Source of the DNA: Actinobacteria bacterium OK074
GTDB lineage: Bacteria > Actinomycetota > Actinomycetes > Streptomycetales > Streptomycetaceae
Length of the DNA: 64,000 nucleotides
Direction of reading: 5' to 3'
NCBI GenBank assembly: GCA_001298575.1
Contig: LJCV01000296.1
Span: forward strand, 34,266-98,265
The position numbers and the translations under genes were made by a program. The notes beneath the pieces are model-generated. The model was not told the origin of the DNA. It did not search any database and saw only the letters and a list, made by a program, of their open reading frames with translations. Each line of letters begins with the position of its first letter. Position 1 is the first letter of the stretch. This document shows, in pieces, positions 52,423 through 60,975 of this stretch.

Positions 52423-53271
52423 ATGACCGACCGAATACCCCGGCGTCCCCGCCTGCTCGCGGCGGCCCTCGGCGCCGGGGCCCTCGTGCCGCTCGCCGCG
52501 CTGCCCGCCGCCGCGGCGACCACGCCCCAAGTCACCTGTACGTCGGCGACGTCCGGCCTCGCGACGAAGTTGCAGAAGGACATCACCGCCGCGCTCAAGA
52601 ACCGCGCGGGCACCGTCGCCGTAGGGCTGTACGACCGGTCCACGAACACGACGTGCACGCTGCGCCCCACGACCTCCTTCGACTCGGCCAGCGTCGTCAA
52701 GGTCATCGTGCTCTCCACCCTGTTGTGGGACGCGCAGAAGCACGACCGGGTGCTGACCAGCAAGGAGAAGTCCCTTGCCACGGCCATGATCACCAAGTCG
52801 GACAACGACGCGACCACCACCCTGTGGAAGCAGCTCGGCCTGACGAAGATCAAGGGCTTCGTCGCCGCCGCGAACATGACCCTCACCAAGCCGGGCACGG
52901 GCGGCTATTGGGGCCTCACCCAGATCAACGTCCGTGACGAGCAACGGCTGCTCAAGCTCGTCACCGCCAAGAACACGGTCCTGACCGACGGTTCGCGCGC
53001 CTACATCCTCAACCTCATGGGCAAGGTCATCTCCTCGCAGCGCTGGGGCACCCCCTACGGCGCCCCCTCGGACGTCTCCGTGCACGTCAAGAACGGCTGG
53101 CTGCAACGGGCCACGCACGGCTGGCGGGTCCACAGCGTCGGCACGTTCAAGGGCGGCGGCCACGACTACACCATCTCGGTCCTCACTCACGGCAACAGCA
53201 CGATGGACTACGGCATTACGACCATCCAGGGCGTGGCGAAGGTGATCCACCGTGACCTCGCGGCGGTGTAG
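52423..53271 (+). CDS. Class A-type serine beta-lactamase-like protein
   Basis: A 282-residue exported serine hydrolase. A Sec signal ends near A-A-A-A-T at about residue 33. The active-site motifs are S90-V-V-K93 (SxxK), S126-D-N (SDN) and K223-N-G (the KTG box with Asn in place of Thr). The Glu166 general-base context is not obvious. It could be a penicillin-interactive or esterase-type relative rather than a true beta-lactamase. The ATG at 52423 is chosen; an adjoining GTG gives one more residue. Monocistronic, after the two-component genes. Confidence 0.85.
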   Translation: MTDRIPRRPRLLAAALGAGALVPLAALPAAAATTPQVTCTSATSGLATKLQKDITAALKNRAGTVAVGLYDRSTNTTCTLRPTTSFDSASVVKVIVLSTLLWDAQKHDRVLTSKEKSLATAMITKSDNDATTTLWKQLGLTKIKGFVAAANMTLTKPGTGGYWGLTQINVRDEQRLLKLVTAKNTVLTDGSRAYILNLMGKVISSQRWGTPYGAPSDVSVHVKNGWLQRATHGWRVHSVGTFKGGGHDYTISVLTHGNSTMDYGITTIQGVAKVIHRDLAAV

Positions 53272-53369
53272 CGACGTAAGCAAAGACGCGCGGCCGTACG
53301 GTACTTGCGCGCCCCACGCGTAACCGCTCGGTCTCCCCACGGCCATCGAATCCCCCTACCGTGGCGCCC

Positions 53370-54413
53370 ATGCGCATGCGAACCCTCCTCGCCACCCTCA
53401 CCGCCGGCCTGGCGGCGGCCACCACGCTGTCCGCCGCCGGGCCCGCCGCGGCCACTCCGGCGACAGCCAACTCCCCGGCCGCCCACGCCTGTTCGCCGTC
53501 CGTCTCGCTCACCGGCTTCTCCGACGCCCTCGACAAGACGACGTACGACGGCGCCTACGTCGGCAACCTCTCCGCGCTCGCCGTGGACCGGGACGGTTCG
53601 ATCGCCGCGCTCTCGGACCGCTCGCAGCTCTTCAGCCTCGACCGAACGACCTACCAGCCCAAGGGAGTCGTGTCCCTGGCCGACGAGAACGGGGCCGCGC
53701 TCGACTCCGAGGGGCTCGTCGTCGACCGGGACGGCACCCGGCTGGTCACCTCCGAGACCGAGCCGTCCATCCGGCGCTACTCCGCCGACGGCACCAAGAT
53801 CCTGGACCGGCTGCCGGTCCCCGCCGACCTCCTCGTCGCCCCGGCCGGACGCGCCGTCTCCAACGGCACCTTCGAGGGGCTGACGCTGCTGCCCGGCGGC
53901 CACACCCTGCTCGCGTCGATGGAGTACGCGCTCTCCGGCGACAGCACCACCATCGTCCGTTTCCAGACCTGGACCCGGCAGGGCACGCACTTCGTGCTCG
54001 GCGCCCAGTACGCCTACCCCGTCGACGCCGGGCTCGGCGTCCCCGAGGTGCAGGCCACCCCCGACGGGCGGCTCCTGGTCCTGGAGCGCGGCTTCACCAC
54101 GGGTGTCGGCAACACCGTACGGCTGTACCTCGCCGACCCGCGCCACGCCACCGACACCAGCGGGATCACCGACCTGACCGGGCAGTCCGGCGTCCGGCTG
54201 ATCAAGAAGACCCTGCTCACCGACATCGTCGACTGCCCCACCCTCGGCGCCACCGCCAAGCAGACCCAGCCCAACCCGCTGCTCGACAACATCGAGGGCA
54301 TGGTGATCACCGGCCGGGGTCCGGGCGGCCGCCTGAACGTCACCCTGGTCAGCGACGACAACCAGAACGCGGTCCAGACCACTCGCCTGTACTTCCTGCG
54401 GGTGCGGACCTAG
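53370..54413 (+). CDS. Secreted esterase-like / phytase-like protein
   Basis: A 347-residue exported protein. A Sec signal (M-R-M-R-T-L start, A-rich core) ends at about residue 35. The body matches the esterase-like activity of phytase family: blades of a beta-propeller with G-N-L-S-A-L-A-V-D-R-D-G, D-S-E-G-L-V-V-D and F-E-G-L-T-L-L-P-G-G. Such proteins sit outside the cell and may hydrolyse phosphate or carboxyl esters; catalytic residues cannot be placed. ATG 53370 is preferred over GTG 53361. A TACCGT -10-like sequence just upstream suggests a short leader. Confidence 0.83.
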   Translation: MRMRTLLATLTAGLAAATTLSAAGPAAATPATANSPAAHACSPSVSLTGFSDALDKTTYDGAYVGNLSALAVDRDGSIAALSDRSQLFSLDRTTYQPKGVVSLADENGAALDSEGLVVDRDGTRLVTSETEPSIRRYSADGTKILDRLPVPADLLVAPAGRAVSNGTFEGLTLLPGGHTLLASMEYALSGDSTTIVRFQTWTRQGTHFVLGAQYAYPVDAGLGVPEVQATPDGRLLVLERGFTTGVGNTVRLYLADPRHATDTSGITDLTGQSGVRLIKKTLLTDIVDCPTLGATAKQTQPNPLLDNIEGMVITGRGPGGRLNVTLVSDDNQNAVQTTRLYFLRVRT

Positions 54414-54439
54414 TCCCGTGGTCCCGGACCCCTCCGACC

Positions 54440-54467
54440 TTGGCCCGAGCTTTGCCCGCGCCATTGT
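54440..54467 (+). promoter_or_regulatory. Putative promoter of the ABC exporter gene
   Basis: TTGGCC (54440-54445) and CATTGT (54462-54467) with a 16-base spacer place transcription start at about 54474, leaving a leader of about 90 bases before the GTG. Confidence 0.4.
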
Positions 54468-54501
54468 GACGGAGGGATGAAATCCGCTTCCTCCCGCGTT
54501 G

Positions 54502-54561
54502 GTGCCTTCCGGACGATCAGCAAGGGTCTCTCTTCCGAGAGCCCGACGGAAGGAAGGCACC
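54502..54561 (+). promoter_or_regulatory. Leader hairpin enclosing the exporter ribosome-binding site
   Basis: GGTGCCTTCC (54502-54511) pairs perfectly with GGAAGGCACC (54552-54561), which contains the AGGAAGG ribosome-binding site of the exporter. A second stem nests inside (54525-54533 with 54538-54545, one bulge). The outer stem would hide the RBS, so this looks like a translation-control leader. An in-frame ATG at 54477 opens a reading frame across the leader. Confidence 0.6.
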
Positions 54562-54564
54562 AGC

Positions 54565-57500
54565 GTGGCAGTGGACCGGGGGAAGGACCGCGGCTGGGCC
54601 CGCCGCCTCGCCGGATACGCCTGGCGGTATCCCAAGGACGTCGTCCTCGCGCTCGGCGCCTCGCTGGCCGGCATGGGCCTGATGGCGGTCGTCCCGCTGA
54701 TCACCAAGGTGATCATCGACGACGTCATCGGCGACCACAGCCGCCCCATGGCCCCCTGGGCGGGCGCCCTGATCGGCACCGCCGTCCTCGTCTACGGCCT
54801 CACCTACCTGCGCCGCTACTACGGCGGCCGGCTCGCCCTCGACGTCCAGCACGACCTGCGGACCGAGATGTACGCGACGATCAGCGCGCTCGACGGCCGC
54901 CGCCAGGACGAGCTGTCCATCGGGCAGATCGTCGGCCGGGGCACCAGCGACCTCCAGCTGATCCAGAGCCTGCTGTGGATGCTCCCGATGACCATCGGGA
55001 ACGCGCTGCTCTTCCTGATCTCCCTCGCGATCATGGCGTGGCTGTCGCTGCCGCTCACCCTGGTCGCGCTCGCCGTCGCCCCCGCCCTGTGGTTCATCGC
55101 GGGCCGCAGCCGCACCCGGCTGCACCCGGCGACCTGGTGGGCACAGGCCCAGGCCGCCGCGGTCGCCGGGGTGGTCGAGGGCGCCGTCAGCGGCGTCCGC
55201 GTGGTGAAGGGGTTCGGGCAGGAGGAACAGGAGACCGGGAAACTGCGGGAGGTCGGACGGCGGCTGTTCGCGGGCCGGTTGCGGACCATCCGGCTCAACT
55301 CCCGCTACACGCCCGCCCTTCAGGCCGTGCCCGCGCTCGGGCAGGTCGCGATGCTCGCGCTCGGCGGCTGGCTCGCGGTGCGCGGGCACATCACGCTGGG
55401 CACGTTCGTCGCCTTCTCCTCCTACCTCTCCCAACTCGTCGCGCCCGTCCGTGGGCTGGCCATGGTCCTCACCATCGCCCAGCAGGCCAGGGCGGGCACC
55501 GAACGCGTCCTCGAACTCATCGACACCCGCCCGTCGTTCGACGACGGCACCAAGCAGCTGCCCGAAGACGCCCCCGCCACCGTCGAGTTCGACGACGTCT
55601 CCTTCGCCTACGCCGACGGCGACGGCCGCTCCGTCCTGGCGGGCCTGAGCTTCGAGATCAACCCCGGCGAAACCCTCGCGGTCGTCGGCTCCTCGGGTTC
55701 CGGCAAGTCCACCCTCTCGCTGCTCCTGCCGCGCTTCTACGACGTCACCCACGGCGCCGTCCTCGTCGGCGGCCACGACGTCCGCGAACTCACCCTGGAA
55801 TCCCTGCGGTCCGCGATCGGCATGGTCCCCGAGGACTCCTTCCTCTTCTCCGACACCGTCCGCAATAACATCGCCTACGGCCGCCCCGGCGCCACCGAGG
55901 ACGAGATCGTGGCCGCCGCCCGCGCCGCCCAAGCCGACCGGTTCATCGGCGAGTTGCCCCACGGCTACGACACCAAGGTCGGCGAACAGGGCCTGACCCT
56001 CTCCGGCGGCCAGCGCCAGCGCGTCGCCCTGGCCCGCGCGATCCTCGCCGACCCCCGGCTGCTGGTCCTGGACGACGCGACGTCGGCCGTGGACGCGCAG
56101 GTCGAGCACGAGATCCACGAGGCGTTGCGCGAGGTCATGCGCGGCCGTACGACGCTGCTGATCGCCCACCGCCGCTCCACCCTCGCCCTCGCCGACCGCA
56201 TCGCCGTCCTGGACTCCGGCCGCCTCGCCGACCTCGGCACCCACGACGAACTCCAGCAACGCTCCGCCCGCTACCGCCGGTTGCTCACCGACCCGGACGG
56301 CCTCGGCGCGGTCTCGCCCGGACACGAGCGCCCGGTGGAGCCGCCCGAGGACACCACCCTGCGCGACGAACTGGACGCCCAGTTCGACGCCGAGCGCGGG
56401 GTCACCCCGCACCTGTGGACCGGCGACCGCGAACCCCGCGACCGCGCCGTCTCCGGCATGCCGGCCACGCCCGAACTCCTCACCCTCGTCGAGGAGTTGC
56501 CCCCGGCCGACGACACCCCCGACATCGACGAGGCCCGCGCCGTCCAGCCCGAGGAGTCCTACGGCCTCACCCGGCTGCTGCGCGGCTTCGGGGCGCCCCT
56601 GCTGATCAGCCTCGGACTGGTCGCCGTCGACGCCGGGATGGGGCTGCTGCTGCCCGTGCTCATCCGGCACGGCATCGACCAGGGCGTCGAACGGCTCGCG
56701 CTCGGCGCGGTGTGGACGGCGGCGACGATCGCCCTGCTGGCCGTACTCGCCCAGTGGGCCGCCCAGTTCGGCGAGACCCGGATGACCGGCCGGACCGGCG
56801 AACGCGTCCTCTACTCCCTCCGGCTGAAGATCTTCGCGCAGCTGCAACGGCTCGGACTCGACTACTACGAACGGGAGTTGACCGGGCGGATCATGACCCG
56901 GATGACCACGGACGTGGACGCCCTGTCCACCTTCCTCCAGACCGGCCTGGTCACCGCGGTCGTCTCCGTTGTCACCTTCTTCGGCATCATGGCCGTCCTG
57001 CTCGTCCTCGACGTCCAGCTCGCGCTCGTCGTCTTCGTGACGCTGCCGCCGCTCGCCGTCAGCACCTTCTTCTTCCGCAGGGCGAGCGTGAAGGCGTACC
57101 AACTCGCCCGCGAACGCGTGTCGTTGGTCAACGCCGACCTCCAGGAGTCGGTGTCCGGACTGCGCATCCTCCAGGCGTTCGGGCGCGCGGCGGACGGCCG
57201 GAAGCGGTTCACCGCCGAGAGCGACGACTACCGCACGGCCCGCGTCCGCGGCCAGTGGCTGATCTCCATCTACTTCCCGTTCGTGCAACTGCTCGCGTCG
57301 GGGGCCTCCGCGGCCGTCCTCGTCGTCGGCGCCCACCGCATCGAGGCGGGCACCCTCACCGCGGGCGCGCTGGTGGCGTACCTGCTCTACATCGACCTGT
57401 TCTTCTCACCCGTCCAGCAGCTCTCCCAGGTCTTCGACGGCTACCAGCAGGCCACCGTCTCGCTCAGCCGCATCCAGGAACTCCTGCGCGAGCCGACCTC

Positions 57501-58296
57501 GACCCGGGCCGCCGCCGAACCCCTCGAAGTCCTGTCCCTGCGCGGCGAGATCGCCTTCCGGGACGTCCACTTCTCCTACGGCGACGAGGAGGAGGCGCTC
57601 AGCGGCATCACCCTCACCATCGCCCCCGGCCAGACGGTCGCCTTCGTCGGCGAGACCGGCGCGGGCAAGTCCACCCTCGTCAAACTGGTCGCCCGCTTCT
57701 ACGACCCCACCCGCGGGCGGGTGCTGGCCGACGGCACCGACCTCCGCTCCCTGGACCTGACCTCCTACCGGCACCGCCTCGGCGTCGTCCCCCAGGAGGC
57801 GTACCTCTTCGCGGGCACGGTCCGCGACGCCATCGCCTACGGCCGCCCCGACGCCACGGACGCGGCGGTGGAGGCGGCGGCGCGGGCGGTGGGGGCACAC
57901 GAGATGATCGCCACGCTCGACGGCGGCTACCTGCACCATGTCGCCGACCGGGGCCGCAACCTGTCCGCCGGGCAGCGGCAGTTGATCGCGCTGGCCCGCG
58001 CGGAGTTGGTGGACCCCGACGTCCTCCTCCTCGACGAGGCCACCGCTGCGCTGGACTTGGCGACGGAGGCGCAGGTAACCCAGGCCACTGACCGCCTGAC
58101 CGGCCGCCGAACCACCCTGGTGGTCGCCCACCGCCTGACCACCGCGGCCCGCGCGGACCGGGTCGTGGTGATGGACCACGGCCGGGTGGCGGAGGACGGT
58201 ACGCACGAGGAGCTGCTTGAACTGGGGGGTCGGTACGCGGAGTTGTGGCGGGCGTTTGTGGGGGGTGGGGAGGCGGTGGGGTCGTCGGTTGGCTGA
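54565..58296 (+). CDS. Fused heterodimer-type ABC exporter with one degenerate ATP site
   Basis: A 1243-residue double half-transporter: TMD1, NBD1, linker, TMD2, NBD2. NBD1 has Walker A G-S-S-G-S-G-K-S at about 375 and L-S-G-G-Q at 479-483. Its Walker B is L-V-L-D-D with Asp504 in place of the catalytic Glu. NBD2 has Walker A from about 1029, L-S-A-G-Q at 1133-1137 and a normal D-E pair ending at E1158. Site 1 (NBD1 Walker motifs plus NBD2 signature) is therefore degenerate and site 2 canonical, as in TM287/288-type exporters. It probably exports a lipid or drug. The GTG start has GGAAGG upstream, inside a leader hairpin. Confidence 0.93.
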   Translation: MAVDRGKDRGWARRLAGYAWRYPKDVVLALGASLAGMGLMAVVPLITKVIIDDVIGDHSRPMAPWAGALIGTAVLVYGLTYLRRYYGGRLALDVQHDLRTEMYATISALDGRRQDELSIGQIVGRGTSDLQLIQSLLWMLPMTIGNALLFLISLAIMAWLSLPLTLVALAVAPALWFIAGRSRTRLHPATWWAQAQAAAVAGVVEGAVSGVRVVKGFGQEEQETGKLREVGRRLFAGRLRTIRLNSRYTPALQAVPALGQVAMLALGGWLAVRGHITLGTFVAFSSYLSQLVAPVRGLAMVLTIAQQARAGTERVLELIDTRPSFDDGTKQLPEDAPATVEFDDVSFAYADGDGRSVLAGLSFEINPGETLAVVGSSGSGKSTLSLLLPRFYDVTHGAVLVGGHDVRELTLESLRSAIGMVPEDSFLFSDTVRNNIAYGRPGATEDEIVAAARAAQADRFIGELPHGYDTKVGEQGLTLSGGQRQRVALARAILADPRLLVLDDATSAVDAQVEHEIHEALREVMRGRTTLLIAHRRSTLALADRIAVLDSGRLADLGTHDELQQRSARYRRLLTDPDGLGAVSPGHERPVEPPEDTTLRDELDAQFDAERGVTPHLWTGDREPRDRAVSGMPATPELLTLVEELPPADDTPDIDEARAVQPEESYGLTRLLRGFGAPLLISLGLVAVDAGMGLLLPVLIRHGIDQGVERLALGAVWTAATIALLAVLAQWAAQFGETRMTGRTGERVLYSLRLKIFAQLQRLGLDYYERELTGRIMTRMTTDVDALSTFLQTGLVTAVVSVVTFFGIMAVLLVLDVQLALVVFVTLPPLAVSTFFFRRASVKAYQLARERVSLVNADLQESVSGLRILQAFGRAADGRKRFTAESDDYRTARVRGQWLISIYFPFVQLLASGASAAVLVVGAHRIEAGTLTAGALVAYLLYIDLFFSPVQQLSQVFDGYQQATVSLSRIQELLREPTSTRAAAEPLEVLSLRGEIAFRDVHFSYGDEEEALSGITLTIAPGQTVAFVGETGAGKSTLVKLVARFYDPTRGRVLADGTDLRSLDLTSYRHRLGVVPQEAYLFAGTVRDAIAYGRPDATDAAVEAAARAVGAHEMIATLDGGYLHHVADRGRNLSAGQRQLIALARAELVDPDVLLLDEATAALDLATEAQVTQATDRLTGRRTTLVVAHRLTTAARADRVVVMDHGRVAEDGTHEELLELGGRYAELWRAFVGGGEAVGSSVG

Positions 58297-58327
58297 CGGT
58301 GGGTGGGGAGACTGGGTCGTCGGTTGG

Positions 58328-58470
58328 CTGCGGGCCCGGTGGGGGCTGGTCGCGCAGTTCCCCGCGCCCCTGAAAAGGCGGGCTGCGCCCGCGCTTTTCA
58401 TAAAGGCGGGGCGCAGCCCCTGCCTTTAGGGGCGCGGGGAACTGCGCGAACAACCCCCACCGGCCCGCAG
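58328..58470. repeat. Long foldback repeat between convergent genes
   Basis: The left arm 58328-58371 and right arm 58428-58470 are complementary over about 43 bases with few interruptions. Smaller hairpins lie inside (GCGGGC/GCCCGC; AAAGGC/GCCTTT). The arms contain GTTCCCCGCGCCCCT, a sequence also found at 63705-63719. It probably acts as a terminator and looks like a dispersed Streptomyces repeat. Confidence 0.75.
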
Positions 58471-58481
58471 CCGACCAACAA

Positions 58482-58991
58482 CTACTCCCCGGCCTCGATC
58501 CCAGAGATCTTCTTCGTCGCCAAGTCCTGCTGCACCGTCAAGTACGTATACGTGGGATGCGCCACCGACCCCCACGTAAGCCGCACCCGCGACCACGTAT
58601 GCCCCATCCCACTGTCCGACGGAGTCACCTCCCACCCCCGAGGCACATCCTGCGCCCGCAGCACCCCATCCGCATGATGCACCTCCTCCCACTTGGCAAG
58701 ACGCACACGCAAGCCCTTCGTCAGATAGAAGTTCCGGAGTTCGTCGGCGAGCCGGCCGGTGCCCTGGTCGGTCACGGCGTCGATGTACGCGCCGTAGAAG
58801 TCGGCGACGCGCTCGTACGCGGCACCGCTCGTACCGCTGCGGGACGGCGGCGCCGAGGTGGCGTCCGCGGTCGTGGCGCCCGCGAACGCCGGGGCGGAGG
58901 CCGCGGCGGTGGCGACGACCGCCGCCGCGACGAGGAGACGGCCGGTCGTACGGGAGCGGATCGGGAGTCGGGTACGGGACGTGCGGGTCAT
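58482..58991 (-). CDS. Small secreted hypothetical protein
   Basis: A 169-residue exported protein. A Sec signal (M-T-R-T-S-R-T-R-L start, A/V-rich core) ends near A-F-A at about residue 37. The mature part contains Y-E-R-V-A-D-F-Y-G-A-Y-I-D-A-V and G-M-G-H-T-W-S-R-V-R-L-T-W-G. No Cys in the mature part, no known domain. The start at 58991 is preferred (AAAGG eight bases upstream). I recall similar secreted proteins without function in Streptomyces. Convergent with the ABC exporter gene. Confidence 0.78.
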   Translation of the reverse strand: MTRTSRTRLPIRSRTTGRLLVAAAVVATAAASAPAFAGATTADATSAPPSRSGTSGAAYERVADFYGAYIDAVTDQGTGRLADELRNFYLTKGLRVRLAKWEEVHHADGVLRAQDVPRGWEVTPSDSGMGHTWSRVRLTWGSVAHPTYTYLTVQQDLATKKISGIEAGE

Positions 58992-59166
58992 GGTTACCGC
59001 CTTTCGCTTCCGTCCGGTTAGACAGCGGGAAAACCGGTGAGGTTGTGCCAAACCGGCGAAAATCTCCGCGTCCGGGGGTGCGCCGGAGCGCAACCGGCGG
59101 GTGCATGTCACGCGTCCGTACACCAGTACGGTGGGCATGCCGATCGACTCGGGGAGGGCGGCAGCA

Positions 59167-59562
59167 GTGGGCAGGGGAACGTGGGGTGCGACGCGCCGCC
59201 AACTGGCGCTGGGCATGGCCGTACTGACCGTCTCGGGGATGTTCGCCCTGGTGGCGCCGGGCAGCGCGGAGGCGGCGGCGTACTGTGCCGGGCACCGCGT
59301 CCGGGAGCTGCCCTTCTCCACCGGCTCCGTGCAGGTCTTCCGCAACGGGTCGTACGTCTGTGCGGTCACGCTCGCGAAGAAGACGGGCACCCGGCGGATC
59401 ATGTCGGTCAGCGTGCAGGCGCGCGGCAGCCGCCCCGTGGTCGACGAGGGCCACTACGTCGAGCACGCGGGCCCGGTGACCGTGCACGCGGGGCACCGCT
59501 GCGTGCGGGTGAAGGGGCGGGTGGGGCGCGGCTCGGTCGACTCGGACTGGATGCTGTGCTGA
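59167..59562 (+). CDS. Small secreted Cys-containing hypothetical protein
   Basis: A 131-residue exported protein. The GTG at 59167 has GGGAGG nine bases upstream, better than the upstream ATG at 59137. A signal peptide (R-R-Q-L-A-L-G, hydrophobic core) ends near A-E-A-A-A at about residue 38. The mature domain is about 93 residues with four Cys (Y-C-A-G, Y-V-C-A, R-C-V-R and the C-terminal L-C) that can form two disulphides. No named family. Divergent from the secreted gene at 58482, sharing a 175-bp promoter area. Confidence 0.75.
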   Translation: MGRGTWGATRRQLALGMAVLTVSGMFALVAPGSAEAAAYCAGHRVRELPFSTGSVQVFRNGSYVCAVTLAKKTGTRRIMSVSVQARGSRPVVDEGHYVEHAGPVTVHAGHRCVRVKGRVGRGSVDSDWMLC

Positions 59563-59580
59563 GCCGGGTGCCGCCCTGCC

Positions 59581-60360
59581 CTAGGTGATCCGACGGGCGC
59601 ACCCCACCGGGGTCCTGCCGCCCAGCTGTACGTACAACTCGGTCGAGGACGCGCACTGCGAGCGCCGCACGACCGCCGACGTGACCTTGTACTCGGGCGC
59701 GTGGGCCCCCTTGCCGTCGCACGCGGTCTCGCGGACCCGGCCCTTGCCCGCGCCGTAGACGCAGTCGCCGACGATCGTGCGCGGCCCGCCCCCGCCGCCG
59801 GGGTCGCCCGGGTGCGGTGCCTCCAGGTTGCGCATGCACGCGTAGCCCTGCGGGACCGAGCCGTCGCCGTCCTCGTCCGCGGCGGGCTTCGACTCGCTGA
59901 TGTGCAGCACGAAGTCGGTGGTCGCGGGGCAGGCGGGGCCGTCCGAGAGGCTGCCGTCGTAGCGGGCGATCACGCGGGCCGCGGCGCGTTCACTGCTGCA
60001 CGGCACCTCCGTGAAACTGGTGGTGCCGAAGGAACTGCACTCGTCGACGGCGAGGAACACCGCGCCGTAGCCCGCGGGTTGGGTGGACGTCGACACCCCG
60101 CTGGGCGGCGCGTGTTCGGCCCCGGACGAGGTGTCGCACGCGGCGGCCCCGACGAGGGTGAGGGCAACGGACAGCAGCGCCACGGGAATTCGGCCGAACG
60201 GCGACCTCCGCGACGGCGGCCCGGACGGTCCGGACGGCCCGGCGGATCGCTTGGACGGCCCGGAGGGCGGCTTGGACGGCTTGGGCGACCCGCTCCGTAA
60301 CGCCCCTGCCGAAGACCTCGACAAAGACCCCGGCAACGGCAACGCTCGTATCCCACGCAT
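59581..60360 (-). CDS. Hypothetical lipoprotein with a long basic N-terminal extension
   Basis: A 259-residue protein from ATG 60360. About 58 residues rich in Pro, Ser and Arg precede a hydrophobic core and the lipobox V-G-A-A-A-C. This is an unusually long pre-signal segment, so the true start may be internal (a GTG at 60183 lacks positive charge before the core). The mature part has several Cys (E-C-S, P-C-S, A-C-P, A-C-M, D-C-V, T-A-C, Q-C-A, G-C-A), consistent with extracellular disulphides. No domain recognised. Convergent with the secreted gene at 59167. Confidence 0.7.
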   Translation of the reverse strand: MRGIRALPLPGSLSRSSAGALRSGSPKPSKPPSGPSKRSAGPSGPSGPPSRRSPFGRIPVALLSVALTLVGAAACDTSSGAEHAPPSGVSTSTQPAGYGAVFLAVDECSSFGTTSFTEVPCSSERAAARVIARYDGSLSDGPACPATTDFVLHISESKPAADEDGDGSVPQGYACMRNLEAPHPGDPGGGGGPRTIVGDCVYGAGKGRVRETACDGKGAHAPEYKVTSAVVRRSQCASSTELYVQLGGRTPVGCARRIT

Positions 60361-60975
60361 GACATTCCCCCGGACCCCCCGCGTTTTCCCCCTGCCCAGC
60401 GTGACCGGCCGCCCCTTGCCACGCCAGAGAAGCGGGGTGCATTGCGACAGTTGGGGGTGTCGGGCGGGTGTGTGGGCGTATGGGGGTGTACGCCGGATGC
60501 GGCGACCGGGGTCGTACGTGTGGCTCCGGCGGGCCGGTACCCCCCGAGGTTCGTCGAGGTCCGCCAACGGCCGTCAACGGCCGGTGAATTCGGGGGGATC
60601 CCGTGAAGGAAACTTCCCGGCGGGAGGCGCCCGGCCGGAAGTTTCTTACGCTCAAGGGGTGCCGACGGGGTCATGCGCACGGGGTGCGCCCCGGGGGAGT
60701 GCACCCGAGCCCTGTCGAGGGGCCGTCACCGGCGCAGTTGGAGGGGGGCGCGCCGGTGACGGCATACTGCCGGCCGCGCGCGGCAAAGAGGGTGGTCAGC
60801 GCTCGCAGCCAGCAGCGAAGCCGACACCGCGGCACGGTGACTCATCCGGCAGCATGCTGGTTCGACGAGGCGGCAGGGGGAGAGGTTCCCCGTTTCCGGG
60901 AAAATCCGGCAAGTTGGAACGAGAGCTGCCGGATGGTGCGGATGGGGCGCCAACTCCCCGGCCCGGCCGCCGCGT
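60361..60975. other. Intergenic region between folD and the lipoprotein gene
   Basis: 615 bp, no coding frame that I accept on either strand. It includes a GAAACTTCC/GGAAGTTTC inverted repeat at 60609-60617 and 60637-60645 (19-base spacer). A less GC-biased patch at about 60880-60945 lies next to the folD 3' end. No riboswitch or tRNA was recognised. Confidence 0.6.

Noticed and set aside
54477..55868. 463-residue reading frame starting at the leader ATG
   Set aside because: Beyond the leader it is a frame-shifted shadow of the exporter; only the first codons could matter as a leader peptide.
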